Positions 37,130-46,539 of a DNA stretch of 64,000 bases are shown here, piece after piece (position 1 is the stretch's first letter; every line of letters begins with the position of its first letter). The position numbers were made by a program, and so were the translations under genes. The stretch comes from Flavobacterium segetis (GTDB lineage: Bacteria > Bacteroidota > Bacteroidia > Flavobacteriales > Flavobacteriaceae), in contig NZ_FQWE01000009.1 of the NCBI RefSeq assembly GCF_900129575.1, positions 1 through 64,000 of the forward strand, read 5' to 3'. A model generated the notes under the pieces. The model was not told where the DNA came from. It ran no database searches and saw only the letters and a list, made by a program, of their open reading frames with translations.

Positions 37130-37164
37130 AAAATTGGCTGTTCACATAATGAACAGCCAATTTT
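37130..37164. terminator. bidirectional terminator between converging genes
   Basis: A perfect 15-bp stem (AAAATTGGCTGTTCA at 37130-37144 with its complement at 37150-37164) has a 5-base loop and A/T runs on both sides. It serves the PrcB-like gene on the plus strand and the barrel gene on the minus strand. Confidence 0.9.
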
Positions 37165-37184
37165 CTATATAATGATTGCGAAAT

Positions 37185-37688
37185 TTAGAACTGATATCTT
37201 AAAGATAACGCAACATCTGATCCGTAGTTATTTTTATAATAACCGCTTCCTCCAAATTCTGGTCGGAAATCTAAAGAAACAAGTAATGGAAAATCAAAAT
37301 TATATTCTATTCCAATATCTCCAGCTGCGAACGCAAAAGTATCATTGTAAGAATTATTATTATCATCATAACTGTAGCTTCCTACACCACCACCAACACC
37401 TGCGTACCAGTTGAAACCACCATCAATATTCCAAACCCATTGATACAAACCTGTTAATTTTATAGCTTGGTCATCGTAATTTTTATTGTTATAGTTACTT
37501 CTATTTCTCCAACCTAAATCCAATTCTAGTCGGTTATTAGATGACAATGCTCTTTGATAAGAAAGTTCACCACCAAAACCACCACTATCACCAAATCGTA
37601 ATCCAATAGCATTTTTAGAAATGTCCTGAGCTTGAGCTGCAAATGTTAATCCGATCAACATAATTGCAGATGCAATAATTTTTTTCAT
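37185..37688 (-). CDS. outer membrane beta-barrel protein
   Basis: The 167-residue protein (start ATG at 37688) has a signal peptide ending AQAQ. The mature part is short alternating beta strands rich in Gly, Asn and Tyr (GLRFGDSGGFGGELSYQRAL) and ends in an aromatic residue (SLRYQF), as outer membrane barrels do. It is probably an eight-stranded OmpA/OmpW-like barrel of unknown role. A TAnnTTTG box (TATATTTG in the minus sense, plus positions 37708-37715) lies 20 bases before the start. Confidence 0.87.
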   Translation of the reverse strand: MKKIIASAIMLIGLTFAAQAQDISKNAIGLRFGDSGGFGGELSYQRALSSNNRLELDLGWRNRSNYNNKNYDDQAIKLTGLYQWVWNIDGGFNWYAGVGGGVGSYSYDDNNNSYNDTFAFAAGDIGIEYNFDFPLLVSLDFRPEFGGSGYYKNNYGSDVALSLRYQF

Positions 37689-37707
37689 AAGTCTGTTTTT
37701 ATTTATG

Positions 37708-37715
37708 CAAATATA
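37708..37715 (-). promoter_or_regulatory. -7 box of the barrel protein gene
   Basis: TATATTTG on the minus strand matches the Bacteroidota -7 consensus TAnnTTTG exactly, 20 bases before the ATG. I see no clear TTG at the -33 position, so the promoter is supported by one box only. Confidence 0.5.
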
Positions 37716-37875
37716 GTCTTTCACTTGAAGCTAAATTTTTATAATTTAATTTTTAATTTGTATAATTTCCACTATCTGACGCTACAGGAGAACTACAAAG
37801 GGTCAAAATCAATATAATTATAAGCAGTTACGTAAAACTTTAAAGTTTATACTTTTAAACTTTGATGTAAAGTGG

Positions 37876-37883
37876 TACTTTTG
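37876..37883 (+). promoter_or_regulatory. -7 box candidate before aroC
   Basis: TACTTTTG matches TAnnTTTG, 17 bases before the aroC ATG. The nearest upstream TTG (37862-37864) is only 11 bases away, less than the usual 17-23, so confidence is moderate. Confidence 0.4.
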
Positions 37884-37899
37884 GTAAAAACTAATAATA

Positions 37900-38961
37900 A
37901 TGGCAGGAAATAGCTACGGAACATTATTTAGACTCACAACTTTTGGAGAATCTCATGGCGAGGCTTTAGGTGGAATTATAGATGGATGTCCATCAGGGAT
38001 AATAATAGATTTAGAGGCAATTCAATTAGAAATGTCGCGCAGAAAACCAGGTCAATCTGCAATAGTTACGCAGCGGAAAGAGCCAGATGATGTACAATTT
38101 TTATCTGGAATTTTTGAAGGTAAAACGACCGGTACGCCAATAGGTTTTATAATTCCGAATACAAATCAAAAATCAGATGATTACTCACATATAAAAGATA
38201 ATTTTAGACCTAGTCATGCTGATTACGTATATGAACAGAAATACGGAATTCGTGACTACAGAGGCGGAGGACGAAGTTCTGCTAGAGAAACAGCAAGTAG
38301 AGTAGTAGCTGGAGCGATTGCTAAACAAATGTTACCTAAAATTAAAATTAATGCTTATGTTTCTTCGGTTGGTCCATTATTTCTAGAAAAACCATATCAA
38401 GATTTAGATTTTTCGAAAATTGAAGATAATCCAGTGCGTTGTCCTGATCCAGAGATGGCAATTGTAATGGAAGATTATATACGTGATATAAGAAAACAAG
38501 GTGATACCGTTGGTGGAACAGTAACTTGCGTTATTCAAAATGTACCAGTAGGATTAGGTGAACCTGTTTTTGATAAACTTCATGCTGAACTAGGAAAGGC
38601 AATGTTATCAATCAATGCTGTTAAAGGTTTTGAATACGGTAGCGGCTTTTGTGGTGCAAAAATGAAAGGTAGCGAACACAATGATTTGTATAACACTGAC
38701 GGAACTACCAAAACTAATCTTTCAGGAGGTATACAAGGCGGAATAAGCAACGGAATGGATATTTATTTTCGTGTTGCATTTAAGCCTGTTGCAACAATTA
38801 TGCAAAAACAAGAATCACTAGACAATAAAGGCAATATCACTGAGATGACTGGAAAAGGTCGTCACGATCCTTGTGTTGTTCCACGCGCTGTGCCTATCGT
38901 TGAGGCAATGGCTGCTATTGTATTGGCTGATTTTCACTTGATAAATAAAACTTTGAAATGA
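37900..38961 (+). CDS. aroC: chorismate synthase
   Basis: AroC converts 5-enolpyruvylshikimate 3-phosphate to chorismate using reduced FMN, the last step of the shikimate pathway. The 353-residue protein has all the signature segments: [18 protein letters not shown] near 16-33, the [19 protein letters not shown] region near 123-141 and the late [18 protein letters not shown]. The stop overlaps the start of the next gene by 4 bases (ATGA), so the symporter gene is translationally coupled to it. Confidence 0.97.
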   Translation: MAGNSYGTLFRLTTFGESHGEALGGIIDGCPSGIIIDLEAIQLEMSRRKPGQSAIVTQRKEPDDVQFLSGIFEGKTTGTPIGFIIPNTNQKSDDYSHIKDNFRPSHADYVYEQKYGIRDYRGGGRSSARETASRVVAGAIAKQMLPKIKINAYVSSVGPLFLEKPYQDLDFSKIEDNPVRCPDPEMAIVMEDYIRDIRKQGDTVGGTVTCVIQNVPVGLGEPVFDKLHAELGKAMLSINAVKGFEYGSGFCGAKMKGSEHNDLYNTDGTTKTNLSGGIQGGISNGMDIYFRVAFKPVATIMQKQESLDNKGNITEMTGKGRHDPCVVPRAVPIVEAMAAIVLADFHLINKTLK

Positions 38962-40247
38962 AATTAGCTTTACATTGGAAAATATTGATTGGGATGATTC
39001 TCGGCCTGCTGTTTGGAATATTCATGAAGAATATCGGAATGGTGGGTGCCGTAACTGATTGGATAAAACCTTTTGGGACAATTTTTATTAACCTTTTAAA
39101 AATGATTGCCGTTCCACTAATTGTGGTTTCATTAATAACTGGACTTGCTGATTTAAAAGACATTTCAAAGTTGTCCAAACTAGGGGGAAGGACAGTAGCT
39201 CTTTATTTATTCACGACAGTTACTGCAGTTTCTATTGGTCTTGTGCTAGCAAATGTAATAGAACCAGGAAGCTATATTAATGAGGTTTCTAGAGATACTC
39301 TTTTAACAAGCTTTACAGGTGATGCTAATGCAAAAATTCAGCTGGCAGAGTCGGCTAAGAATCAAGGACCACTGCAGCCATTAGTTGATGTTGTACCAGA
39401 GAATTTCTTTCAGGCATTAACGGATAACGCAAGTATGCTAAAAGTAATTTTGTTTACAATTCTGTTAGGTATTGGAATCATATTAATCGATGAAAAAAAA
39501 TCGAAGCCTGTGGTTGATTTTTTTAAAGGTTTAAATGAAGTTATTCTCAAGATAATTGATATAATTATGCTTGCAGCTCCAATCGGAGTTTTTGCTTTGA
39601 TGGCTTCATTAATGGTAGAAATCCCTGATTTTACAACTTTAGGAGCCTTAGCTATTTATGGATTGACCGTGGTAATTGGACTTATGATAATGACCTACGT
39701 AGTTTATCCTACGCTACTTTATAGTTTTACTAAAGTTGGACCAAGACGTTTTTTCTCAGCCATTGCTCCAGCTCAATTACTTGCTTTTTCAACTAGTTCT
39801 AGTGCGGCAACTTTACCTGTAACTTTAGAACGAGTTACGGAACATTTAGGAGTTGATGAGGAAGTAACAAGTTTCGTTTTACCACTTGGAGCAACTGTAA
39901 ATATGGATGGAACCAGCTTGTACCAAGCTGTTGCAGCAGTATTCATTGCTCAAGCTATGGGGATTAACTTGGATTTAACTACTCAATTAATGATTGTAGT
40001 TACCGCGACTTTAGCTTCAATTGGTTCAGCGGCCGTGCCAAGCGCCGGAATGGTAATGCTTGTTATTGTTTTAGGTCAAGCTGGAATTCCTGAAGCTGGA
40101 TTAGCTTTAATATTTGCCATTGACAGACCTTTAGATATGTGCAGAACTGTTGTAAATGTTACGAGTGACTCAGCCGTGGCAGCTATAGTTGGAAATTCAG
40201 TTGGAAAATTAAGAAAGCCTGCAGAAATAGAAGAGCGGGTGCTCTAA
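38958..40247 (+). CDS. dicarboxylate/amino acid:cation symporter (DAACS family), first copy
   Basis: This 429-residue membrane protein belongs to the GltP/DctA family. It opens with hydrophobic segment 1 ([19 protein letters not shown]), carries the serine-rich re-entrant loop [13 protein letters not shown], the second signature [14 protein letters not shown] and the last hydrophobic segments through [16 protein letters not shown]. The NMDGT and DRPLDMCRT motifs bind cation and substrate carboxylates. Substrate (glutamate, aspartate or C4-dicarboxylate) is not set by the sequence. ATGA overlap with aroC. Confidence 0.92.
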   Translation: MKLALHWKILIGMILGLLFGIFMKNIGMVGAVTDWIKPFGTIFINLLKMIAVPLIVVSLITGLADLKDISKLSKLGGRTVALYLFTTVTAVSIGLVLANVIEPGSYINEVSRDTLLTSFTGDANAKIQLAESAKNQGPLQPLVDVVPENFFQALTDNASMLKVILFTILLGIGIILIDEKKSKPVVDFFKGLNEVILKIIDIIMLAAPIGVFALMASLMVEIPDFTTLGALAIYGLTVVIGLMIMTYVVYPTLLYSFTKVGPRRFFSAIAPAQLLAFSTSSSAATLPVTLERVTEHLGVDEEVTSFVLPLGATVNMDGTSLYQAVAAVFIAQAMGINLDLTTQLMIVVTATLASIGSAAVPSAGMVMLVIVLGQAGIPEAGLALIFAIDRPLDMCRTVVNVTSDSAVAAIVGNSVGKLRKPAEIEERVL

Positions 40248-40337
40248 TTTATTATTTTGTAAAATTTTCTGGATATTACTATTTAAGCGTAAAATATCTA
40301 ATTAATTGTTTTTTTATCAATATTATTTATTCCCTAT

Positions 40338-40367
40338 TTGATAGTTAAGAAAAGAATAGTACTTTCG
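40338..40367 (+). promoter_or_regulatory. promoter candidate for the second symporter gene
   Basis: A TTG at 40338-40340 and TACTTTCG at 40360-40367 are 19 bases apart, inside the 17-23 range of Bacteroidota promoters; the -7 box differs from TAnnTTTG at one position. The leader to the ATG is about 25 bases. Confidence 0.5.
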
Positions 40368-40396
40368 GTGCGAATTTAACAATTAACATATTATTA

Positions 40397-41677
40397 ATGA
40401 ATACTTTTACCGATAAGAAAACATCGTTTATTTCTGGATTAACTGGTCAAATATTAATAGCAATGGTTTTAGGTGCTATTTTAGGAATTGTAATCCACAA
40501 TACAATTTCTCCAGAAGATGCTCAAGCATTTAGTACTAAGATTAAAATTTTAGCAACAGTCTTTATAAGGTTAGTTCAAATGATAATTTCACCTCTTGTA
40601 TTTACCACATTAGTTGTAGGTATTGCAAAACTAGGTGACATAAAAGCGGTTGGAAGAATAGGAGGGAAAGCGATGGGCTGGTTTTTTACAGCTTCCTTTA
40701 TTTCTCTATTATTGGGAATGTTTTTTGTGAATGTTTTAAAACCTGGAGTTGGGCTTAATTTACCTAGTATTGATCTGGCTTCCGCTTCAGAGGTTACTGC
40801 TAAAACTCAAAACATTTCATTCGAAAATTTCATAGAGCACATCGTTCCCAAGAGTATATTTGAGGCAATGGCAACAAATGAGATTTTACAAATTGTAATT
40901 TTCTCTATTTTCTTCGGTTTAGCCGCAGCTTCACTGGGTGAGTATGTAAAGCCAGTTACTTATGCTTTTGAAAAAATATCACATATTATTTTAAAGATGG
41001 TTAATTATGTGATGAAGTTTGCACCGATTGGAGTTTTTGGCGCTATAGCTGGAGTCTTTGCGGTTCGTGATTTTCAGGAATTAGCTATTACATACTTCAA
41101 GTTTTTTGGTTCTTTCTTAATTGGAATTTCCTCTCTTTGGGTAGTTTTAATACTTGTGGGGTATATTTTTCTAAAAAGTAGAATGACGATTTTACTTAAA
41201 CGAATTGTGAGTCCATTAATAATTGCTTTTGGAACGACAAGCAGTGAAGCTGTATTTCCCAAATTAACGGAAGAGTTAGAACGTTTTGGGGTCAAGGACA
41301 AGATTGTATCATTTATGTTGCCATTAGGGTATTCCTTTAATCTTGATGGAAGTATGATGTATATGACATTTGCGAGTATTTTTATTGCACAAGCATATGG
41401 AATACATTTAGATATTGGAACACAAATGACTATGCTTTTAGTTTTAATGTTAACTAGTAAAGGAATAGCTGGTGTACCGAGAGCTAGCTTGGTTGTTGTT
41501 GCAGCAACTTGTGGAATGTTTGATATTCCCATTGAGGGAATCGCATTAATATTACCTATAGATCATTTTTGTGATATGTTCCGTAGTGCAACTAATGTTT
41601 TAGGGAATGCATTGGCGACATCTGTTGTAGGCAAGTGGGAAGGTGACGCTGAAATTGCTGAGACTATCGAATCTTAA
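40397..41677 (+). CDS. dicarboxylate/amino acid:cation symporter (DAACS family), second copy
   Basis: This 426-residue transporter is of the same family as its neighbour but clearly divergent. The serine loop reads IAFGTTSSEAVFP instead of [13 protein letters not shown], the second motif is LGYSFNLDGSMMYM and the end reads DHFCDMFRSATNVLGN. The changes in the substrate-binding loops suggest different substrates. It has its own probable promoter and its own terminator, so it is a separate transcription unit despite lying 149 bases after the first copy. Confidence 0.9.
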   Translation: MNTFTDKKTSFISGLTGQILIAMVLGAILGIVIHNTISPEDAQAFSTKIKILATVFIRLVQMIISPLVFTTLVVGIAKLGDIKAVGRIGGKAMGWFFTASFISLLLGMFFVNVLKPGVGLNLPSIDLASASEVTAKTQNISFENFIEHIVPKSIFEAMATNEILQIVIFSIFFGLAAASLGEYVKPVTYAFEKISHIILKMVNYVMKFAPIGVFGAIAGVFAVRDFQELAITYFKFFGSFLIGISSLWVVLILVGYIFLKSRMTILLKRIVSPLIIAFGTTSSEAVFPKLTEELERFGVKDKIVSFMLPLGYSFNLDGSMMYMTFASIFIAQAYGIHLDIGTQMTMLLVLMLTSKGIAGVPRASLVVVAATCGMFDIPIEGIALILPIDHFCDMFRSATNVLGNALATSVVGKWEGDAEIAETIES

Positions 41678-41691
41678 AAATATGCACTTTA

Positions 41692-41733
41692 AAAAAAAGC
41701 CTGTTTGTAATGTACAAAACAGGCTTTTTTTTT
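41692..41733 (+). terminator. hairpin terminator after the second symporter gene
   Basis: AAAAAAGCCTGTTT pairs with AAACAGGCTTTTTT around an AT-rich loop and is followed by a run of T. It lies 15 bases after the symporter stop and could also serve minus-strand transcripts of the helicase gene. Confidence 0.9.
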
Positions 41734-41842
41734 GACATTAAAGAATAGATGATCTATACTTTTAGATTTGATATGCCTTTAGACTACAATTTTCAAAACA
41801 ACTATTAAAATATTTAAAAAAAAATGCTGAAGTAAAGAAATT

Positions 41843-43096
41843 TTAATACCAACGCTTTTTGTTTTGCTTGGAAACTTCTGATTTTCTTGACTTATGGGCA
41901 GCGCCACTCCTGTTCGAGCTACTTTGTTTAACTCCTGGAGCCGTTTCTGGGCTTCCTGAGTGCCAACCGTAAGGGTGATCACTTACTATTTTAACATTGA
42001 CCTTTATTAATCTTTGAATATCTTTCCAGTATTGATGTTCATCTTTTCCACAAAAAGAAATGGCAACACCATCATTACCAGCACGTCCCGTTCTGCCTAT
42101 TCTATGGACATACGTTTCAGGGATATTAGGGAGGTCAAAATTAATTACATACGGCAATTGATCAATATCAATTCCTCTGGCTGCAATATCAGTAGCCACA
42201 AGAACATTAACTTCTTTGTTTTTAAAACCATCTAAAACACGCTGTCTTGCATTTTGAGATTTATCGCCGTGGATCGCCTCAGCGGCAATATCATGTTTAC
42301 GCAATGCTTTTACAACATTATCAGCACCATGTTTAGTTCTTGAAAAAACTAATACATTAGATAAATTCTCATTTTTAATTAAATGATATAACAAGTTTCT
42401 TTTTTCTCCTTTTTCAACAAAGTATACGCGTTGTTCTACATTTTCGGCAGTCGATGAAACTGGTGAAACGCTAATCGTCTCCGGATCTTTTAAAAACATT
42501 TCTGCTAATTCTCTAATAGCCATTGGCATAGTTGCAGAGAATAAAAGTGTTTGTCTATTATTAGGAGTTAATTTTACAATTTTTTTGACATCATTTATAA
42601 ATCCCATATCGAGCATTTGATCCGCTTCATCTAAAACTAATGTATGTAAATGATCTAAATCGATAAAACCTTGCTTAACTAAATCCAGCAATCTTCCAGG
42701 AGTTGCAATTAAAATATCGATACCTTTTTTCAACATTTCCACTTGCGGAACTTGAGAAACACCACCAAAAATAGTGAGTTGCACTAAGTTGGTGTATTTT
42801 GCGTATTGATCAAAATTTTGACCTATTTGAACTGCTAATTCTCTTGTGGGTGTAATTACTAATGCCCGAATTGGACTCGCTTTTTTTGATGAACCTACAA
42901 TTCTGTGTAATTGATGAATAATAGGTATTGCAAAAGCAGCTGTTTTTCCTGTTCCTGTTTGCGCACATCCTATCATATCACGTCCCGATAAAACGATTGG
43001 AATTGATTGTTCTTGTATGGGAGTTGCTTCTACATAGCCTTGCTCAAATACAGCTCTTTGTATACTTTTTGAGAGTGATAAATCTTCGAATAACAT
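41843..43096 (-). CDS. DEAD-box RNA helicase (RhlE-like)
   Basis: The 417-residue helicase has the Q motif (GYVEATPIQEQSIP), Walker A AQTGTGKT, PTRELA, TPGR, DEAD, SAT and HRIGRTGRAG in order, so both RecA-like domains are complete. The C-terminal tail is short, basic and low-complexity (KSRKSEVSKQNKKRWY), as in RhlE/DeaD-type proteins of Bacteroidota that act in ribosome assembly and RNA decay. Start at the ATG 43096, where the Q-motif region begins at once. It stands alone. Confidence 0.93.
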   Translation of the reverse strand: MLFEDLSLSKSIQRAVFEQGYVEATPIQEQSIPIVLSGRDMIGCAQTGTGKTAAFAIPIIHQLHRIVGSSKKASPIRALVITPTRELAVQIGQNFDQYAKYTNLVQLTIFGGVSQVPQVEMLKKGIDILIATPGRLLDLVKQGFIDLDHLHTLVLDEADQMLDMGFINDVKKIVKLTPNNRQTLLFSATMPMAIRELAEMFLKDPETISVSPVSSTAENVEQRVYFVEKGEKRNLLYHLIKNENLSNVLVFSRTKHGADNVVKALRKHDIAAEAIHGDKSQNARQRVLDGFKNKEVNVLVATDIAARGIDIDQLPYVINFDLPNIPETYVHRIGRTGRAGNDGVAISFCGKDEHQYWKDIQRLIKVNVKIVSDHPYGWHSGSPETAPGVKQSSSNRSGAAHKSRKSEVSKQNKKRWY

Positions 43097-43223
43097 ATTT
43101 TAAGTTTAAATATCATGTAATAAGTACATGTAAAGTTAGACAAAGATATGATTATTATTTTTGGTGATTATTCTTTGTTTGGCACCTAGCTTTATTACGT
43201 AGGTTTTTGATGTGTAAAAGTAC

Positions 43224-44285
43224 TTAATCTTGAATCGATAAATTGGATTTTATAAAATCAGTAATTAAATATCCTATTAATTTACCTATCAAATGGTTGT
43301 TTTTCTCCTCTCCTAAATCTGGTGCGCCTTCGCAAATATGCAAATAGGAGGCGTTTTTATTTTTCCCAAAATATGATATAAACTGACGAAGCTGTTCAAT
43401 TGAATAACCGCTCAAAGTCATAGCACTACTAGCAATATTAGGAATTGCATCCAAGTCAATCTCAATTCCGAAAAAATCATTACCTATAAATTCTAAAGCT
43501 CTCTCCATTTCTGGATCAAATTGCTTTTCTCTTCTAATAGCAACACTATCATAAGTATTGTATCGAACGCGATCTTCTATTTTTTTTATAATATCTAAAA
43601 CGCTTTTTGAAACATAATTTTCATGTACGCCAAATATGAAATATTTTTTAAGAAAACCCTCTTCATAAGCGTAAGAAAATCCATTTCCACTGTGACGGCC
43701 TTCAAGAATCCTAAAATCAGAATGTGCATCAAAATTGATTGCATTTATTGATTTTCCTTTGGCAAGAGCCGCACCTTTTATATTTCCATAAGAATTGTTG
43801 TGGCCACCACCAATCACAATTGGTATTTTACCAGATTTAACAATGCTAAAAATGATATGTGCAACGTCCTTATCTATTTTAGCGACTAATTGACTTAGCT
43901 TAAATCGATCGTCAATATCATTAAAATTTAAAAATTGTACTTCTTTCATAAGTTCAGCTACGTCTAATTGTCCTAAAATTATAATTTGGCTTCCTTTACA
44001 AAAACGATTATGTTGTATATTCGCAATGCTTTTAATAGCATTTTCCCAAGCAGATGCAGTTCCTGGTCTTCCAAAATTTGCTCTCACGCCTATGTCTTCA
44101 GGGATTCCAAAAAGTACGAATTTTGCATCACAATCTTTTACAAATTCAAGATAGTCAGCATCAATAGGTATCGTTAGCATTTTCTCGCCAAATTTTATTT
44201 CACCACTTCTGTGATTCGTAATTCTTGAGAGATCGTTAATTATAAAAGGAATGATTTTTTCCATCAAAGAAATATTTTTATCCAA
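43224..44285 (-). CDS. hutG: formimidoylglutamase (HutG-type, arginase family)
   Basis: The 353-residue arginase-family protein has the manganese-binding motifs in order: GGGHNNSYGN near 171-180, NFDAHSDFR near 198-206 and EIDLDAIPN near 275-283. It resembles the formimidoylglutamases of Bacteroidota, which split N-formimidoyl-L-glutamate into glutamate and formamide, the last step of one histidine degradation route. hutI is 1 kb away on the same strand, which supports the role; hutH and hutU are not in this window. An ATG at 44264, seven codons in, is an alternative start. Confidence 0.85.
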   Translation of the reverse strand: MDKNISLMEKIIPFIINDLSRITNHRSGEIKFGEKMLTIPIDADYLEFVKDCDAKFVLFGIPEDIGVRANFGRPGTASAWENAIKSIANIQHNRFCKGSQIIILGQLDVAELMKEVQFLNFNDIDDRFKLSQLVAKIDKDVAHIIFSIVKSGKIPIVIGGGHNNSYGNIKGAALAKGKSINAINFDAHSDFRILEGRHSGNGFSYAYEEGFLKKYFIFGVHENYVSKSVLDIIKKIEDRVRYNTYDSVAIRREKQFDPEMERALEFIGNDFFGIEIDLDAIPNIASSAMTLSGYSIEQLRQFISYFGKNKNASYLHICEGAPDLGEEKNNHLIGKLIGYLITDFIKSNLSIQD

Positions 44286-44355
44286 AAATACTATAATTGT
44301 ATAAAGTTCCGTTGTTAGATGGTTATATATTATTAAATTTGAAAAAAAAAAGCAG

Positions 44356-45240
44356 ATGGAAAATCAAAAAAGTAGTTCAAGTCTCAAGGCGGTAATAGCA
44401 GTTTTAGCTATTTTATTAGTGGGGAGTTTAGTTTATATCTATAAAATGACATCGGAAGCAGACACGGCAAAAACCGAATTAAACTCTACAATGACTGAAA
44501 AAGAGTCAGTAATGAAAGATCTACAAGATCTAAAATCTACTTATGATGCAGCTATTTCAGAAAATACTTCAATGTCAGATGAGTTAATTCAAGAAAGAGA
44601 TAAAGTTGTAAGTTTAATGTCTCAATTAAGCAAGTCAAAGGGTGATGTTGCTTCCTTGTCTAAATACAGGACGCAATTTAACTCTCTCCAAGCGAATATG
44701 AAAGTATTGATGACAGAGAATGAAAATCTAAAATTGGCAAACACAACATTGACCACACAGCGTGATAGCACAGTTGTGGTTCTAGGAGAGTCTAGGAAAA
44801 ATGTTGAGGCGTTAACAGGACAAAATGAAGAACTTTCTAAAGCGGTAGAAATGGGTTCAAAATTAACAGTTTTGAATACAAGAGGATCAGCTTTTAAAGT
44901 ACGAAGCTCAGGAAAACAAATTGAAACAGATAAAGCAAGTAGAGCTGATGTTTTAAGAGTAAGTTTTACAATTGCTGAAAATGCGATTGCAAAATCAGGT
45001 GCTAAAACTTTTTATGTTCAGGTTATTGATGGTAAAAATAATGTTATGGGAGACAAAAACACTGAGAATTTTGGCGAGAATACATTGACTTACAGTTTTG
45101 TAACAAATGTTGAATATGAGAACAAAACCATGCAAGTGACAAAAGACCTAAAAGGAAAGGATTTTGTGAAAGGAACTTATTTTATTAATATTTTTGACAA
45201 AGGTCAACTCGTTTCTAAAACAAGTTTCAATTTAAGGTAA
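44356..45240 (+). CDS. coiled-coil membrane-anchored protein of unknown function
   Basis: This 294-residue protein has one transmembrane helix (about 9-28), a long coiled coil (about 32-165; heptads such as EKESVMKDLQDLKSTYDAAI) and a beta-rich C-terminal domain (about 175-294) with the closing GTYFINIFDKGQLVSKTSF. It is conserved in flavobacteria, where it is sometimes named chromosome partitioning protein, but there is no ATPase motif to support that name. The C-terminal domain is presumably periplasmic. It is inserted between hutG and hutI but runs in the opposite direction, so it is not part of the hut run. Confidence 0.8.
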   Translation: MENQKSSSSLKAVIAVLAILLVGSLVYIYKMTSEADTAKTELNSTMTEKESVMKDLQDLKSTYDAAISENTSMSDELIQERDKVVSLMSQLSKSKGDVASLSKYRTQFNSLQANMKVLMTENENLKLANTTLTTQRDSTVVVLGESRKNVEALTGQNEELSKAVEMGSKLTVLNTRGSAFKVRSSGKQIETDKASRADVLRVSFTIAENAIAKSGAKTFYVQVIDGKNNVMGDKNTENFGENTLTYSFVTNVEYENKTMQVTKDLKGKDFVKGTYFINIFDKGQLVSKTSFNLR

Positions 45241-45259
45241 TTTTTTTATAATTTTAAAT

Positions 45260-45293
45260 AAAAAAAGAGGAACGTTATGTTCCTCTTTTTTTA
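45260..45293. terminator. bidirectional hairpin terminator
   Basis: A 13-bp stem, AAAAAAGAGGAAC (45261-45273) with GTTCCTCTTTTTT (45279-45291), has a 5-base loop. It sits between the coiled-coil gene and hutI, which converge, and overlaps the last bases of hutI. Confidence 0.9.
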
Positions 45294-46529
45294 TGAAATT
45301 TTTTTTCCTTCAATAAATACCAAATCAATTAAATTACTACCAAAAGCATACGGTAATTGGTAATATGAGGAAATAGGTTTCGTTATTATAAGATTTGCTT
45401 TTTTACCAATTGTTATGCTTCCATGAGTTGCTGAAATTCCCATGGCAAAAGCACCATTTAATGTGGCAGCGTTTATGGCCTCCTCGGGAGTCATTTTCAT
45501 TTTAATACATGCTGTTGCAACCACAAAATTCATATTCCCTGATGGAGTAGAACCTGGATTATAATCTGTAGCTAATGCTAATGGTAATCCTGCCGTAATC
45601 ATTTCTCGTGCTGGCGTATAAGGAATACTTAAAAAGTAAGAACAAGAAGGTAACGCCACTGGCATTGTAGCGGTTTTTTTTAAAACTTCAATATCAGCTG
45701 TGGTCATTAACTCGAGATGATCTATAGAAAGTGCATTATGTTTTACCCCAGCTTGAACTCCACCAATTGAATTAAACTGATTAACATGTATTTTTGGCTT
45801 TAAGCCAAAAATAATACCCGCTTTCATAATTTGTTCTGTCTCAGCAACAGTAAAATAGTCAGTTTCACAAAAGACATCTATAAAATCTGCCAACTTATAT
45901 TTCGCAATTTCCGGAAGCATTTCATTTATCACCGAGTCTATATATCCTTTGCGATTAGTTTTAAATTCTAGTGGAATAGCATGTGCGCCAAGAAAGGTAG
46001 CTTTAATAGTTATAGGATAATTTTGAGCTAGTTTTTGAATGATACGAAGCATTTTTAATTCTCCCTTAACCGTTAGACCGTAGCCAGATTTAATTTCAAC
46101 TGCTCCAGTTCCCAAACGCATTATTTCTTTTAATCGGATTTTTGACTGTTCGTAAATCTCTTTTTCGGATGTTTCATTAAGTTTTTTTGCTGAATTCAAT
46201 ATTCCACCACCACGATTAGCAATTTCGTTATAAGTAAAACCATTTATTCTATCCACAAATTCTTGTTCACGGTTTCCAGCATATACAATATGTGTGTGGC
46301 TATCACACCAAGCTGGCAACACGATTTTTCCAGTAGCATCAATAATTTTATCCGCTTTTATTTCAGTTAGATTTTTCATCTCTCCGAAATCGGCAATTAA
46401 ATTATCTTGTAATAGTAAAAAAGCATTTTTGATAGTTGGCAAAACAGCCATTTCTACCCCAGAAACTTTGGCGATCGAAGTGTCTCGCACTTGCAGCAAT
46501 TCTTTGATATTGGTAATTAATGTAATCAT
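45291..46529 (-). CDS. hutI: imidazolonepropionase
   Basis: HutI hydrolyses 4-imidazolone-5-propionate to N-formimidoyl-glutamate, the third step of histidine breakdown. The 412-residue amidohydrolase (start ATG at 46529; the open frame runs 11 codons further) has the metal-binding HTH (H78, H80), the family motif GNREQEFVDRINGFTYNEIA and the NRGGGILNSAKK substrate loop. The end GFELATDYNPGSTPSGN-like segment (LALATDYNPGSTPSGNMN) is also standard. The neighbour hutG would use its product. Confidence 0.95.
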   Translation of the reverse strand: MITLITNIKELLQVRDTSIAKVSGVEMAVLPTIKNAFLLLQDNLIADFGEMKNLTEIKADKIIDATGKIVLPAWCDSHTHIVYAGNREQEFVDRINGFTYNEIANRGGGILNSAKKLNETSEKEIYEQSKIRLKEIMRLGTGAVEIKSGYGLTVKGELKMLRIIQKLAQNYPITIKATFLGAHAIPLEFKTNRKGYIDSVINEMLPEIAKYKLADFIDVFCETDYFTVAETEQIMKAGIIFGLKPKIHVNQFNSIGGVQAGVKHNALSIDHLELMTTADIEVLKKTATMPVALPSCSYFLSIPYTPAREMITAGLPLALATDYNPGSTPSGNMNFVVATACIKMKMTPEEAINAATLNGAFAMGISATHGSITIGKKANLIITKPISSYYQLPYAFGSNLIDLVFIEGKKIS

Positions 46530-46539
46530 TTTAAAAAAA

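Noticed and set aside
41074..41532. 152-codon minus-strand frame opposite the second symporter gene
   Set aside because: It is antisense to a clear transporter gene, has no domain and is the kind of shadow frame expected in such sequence.
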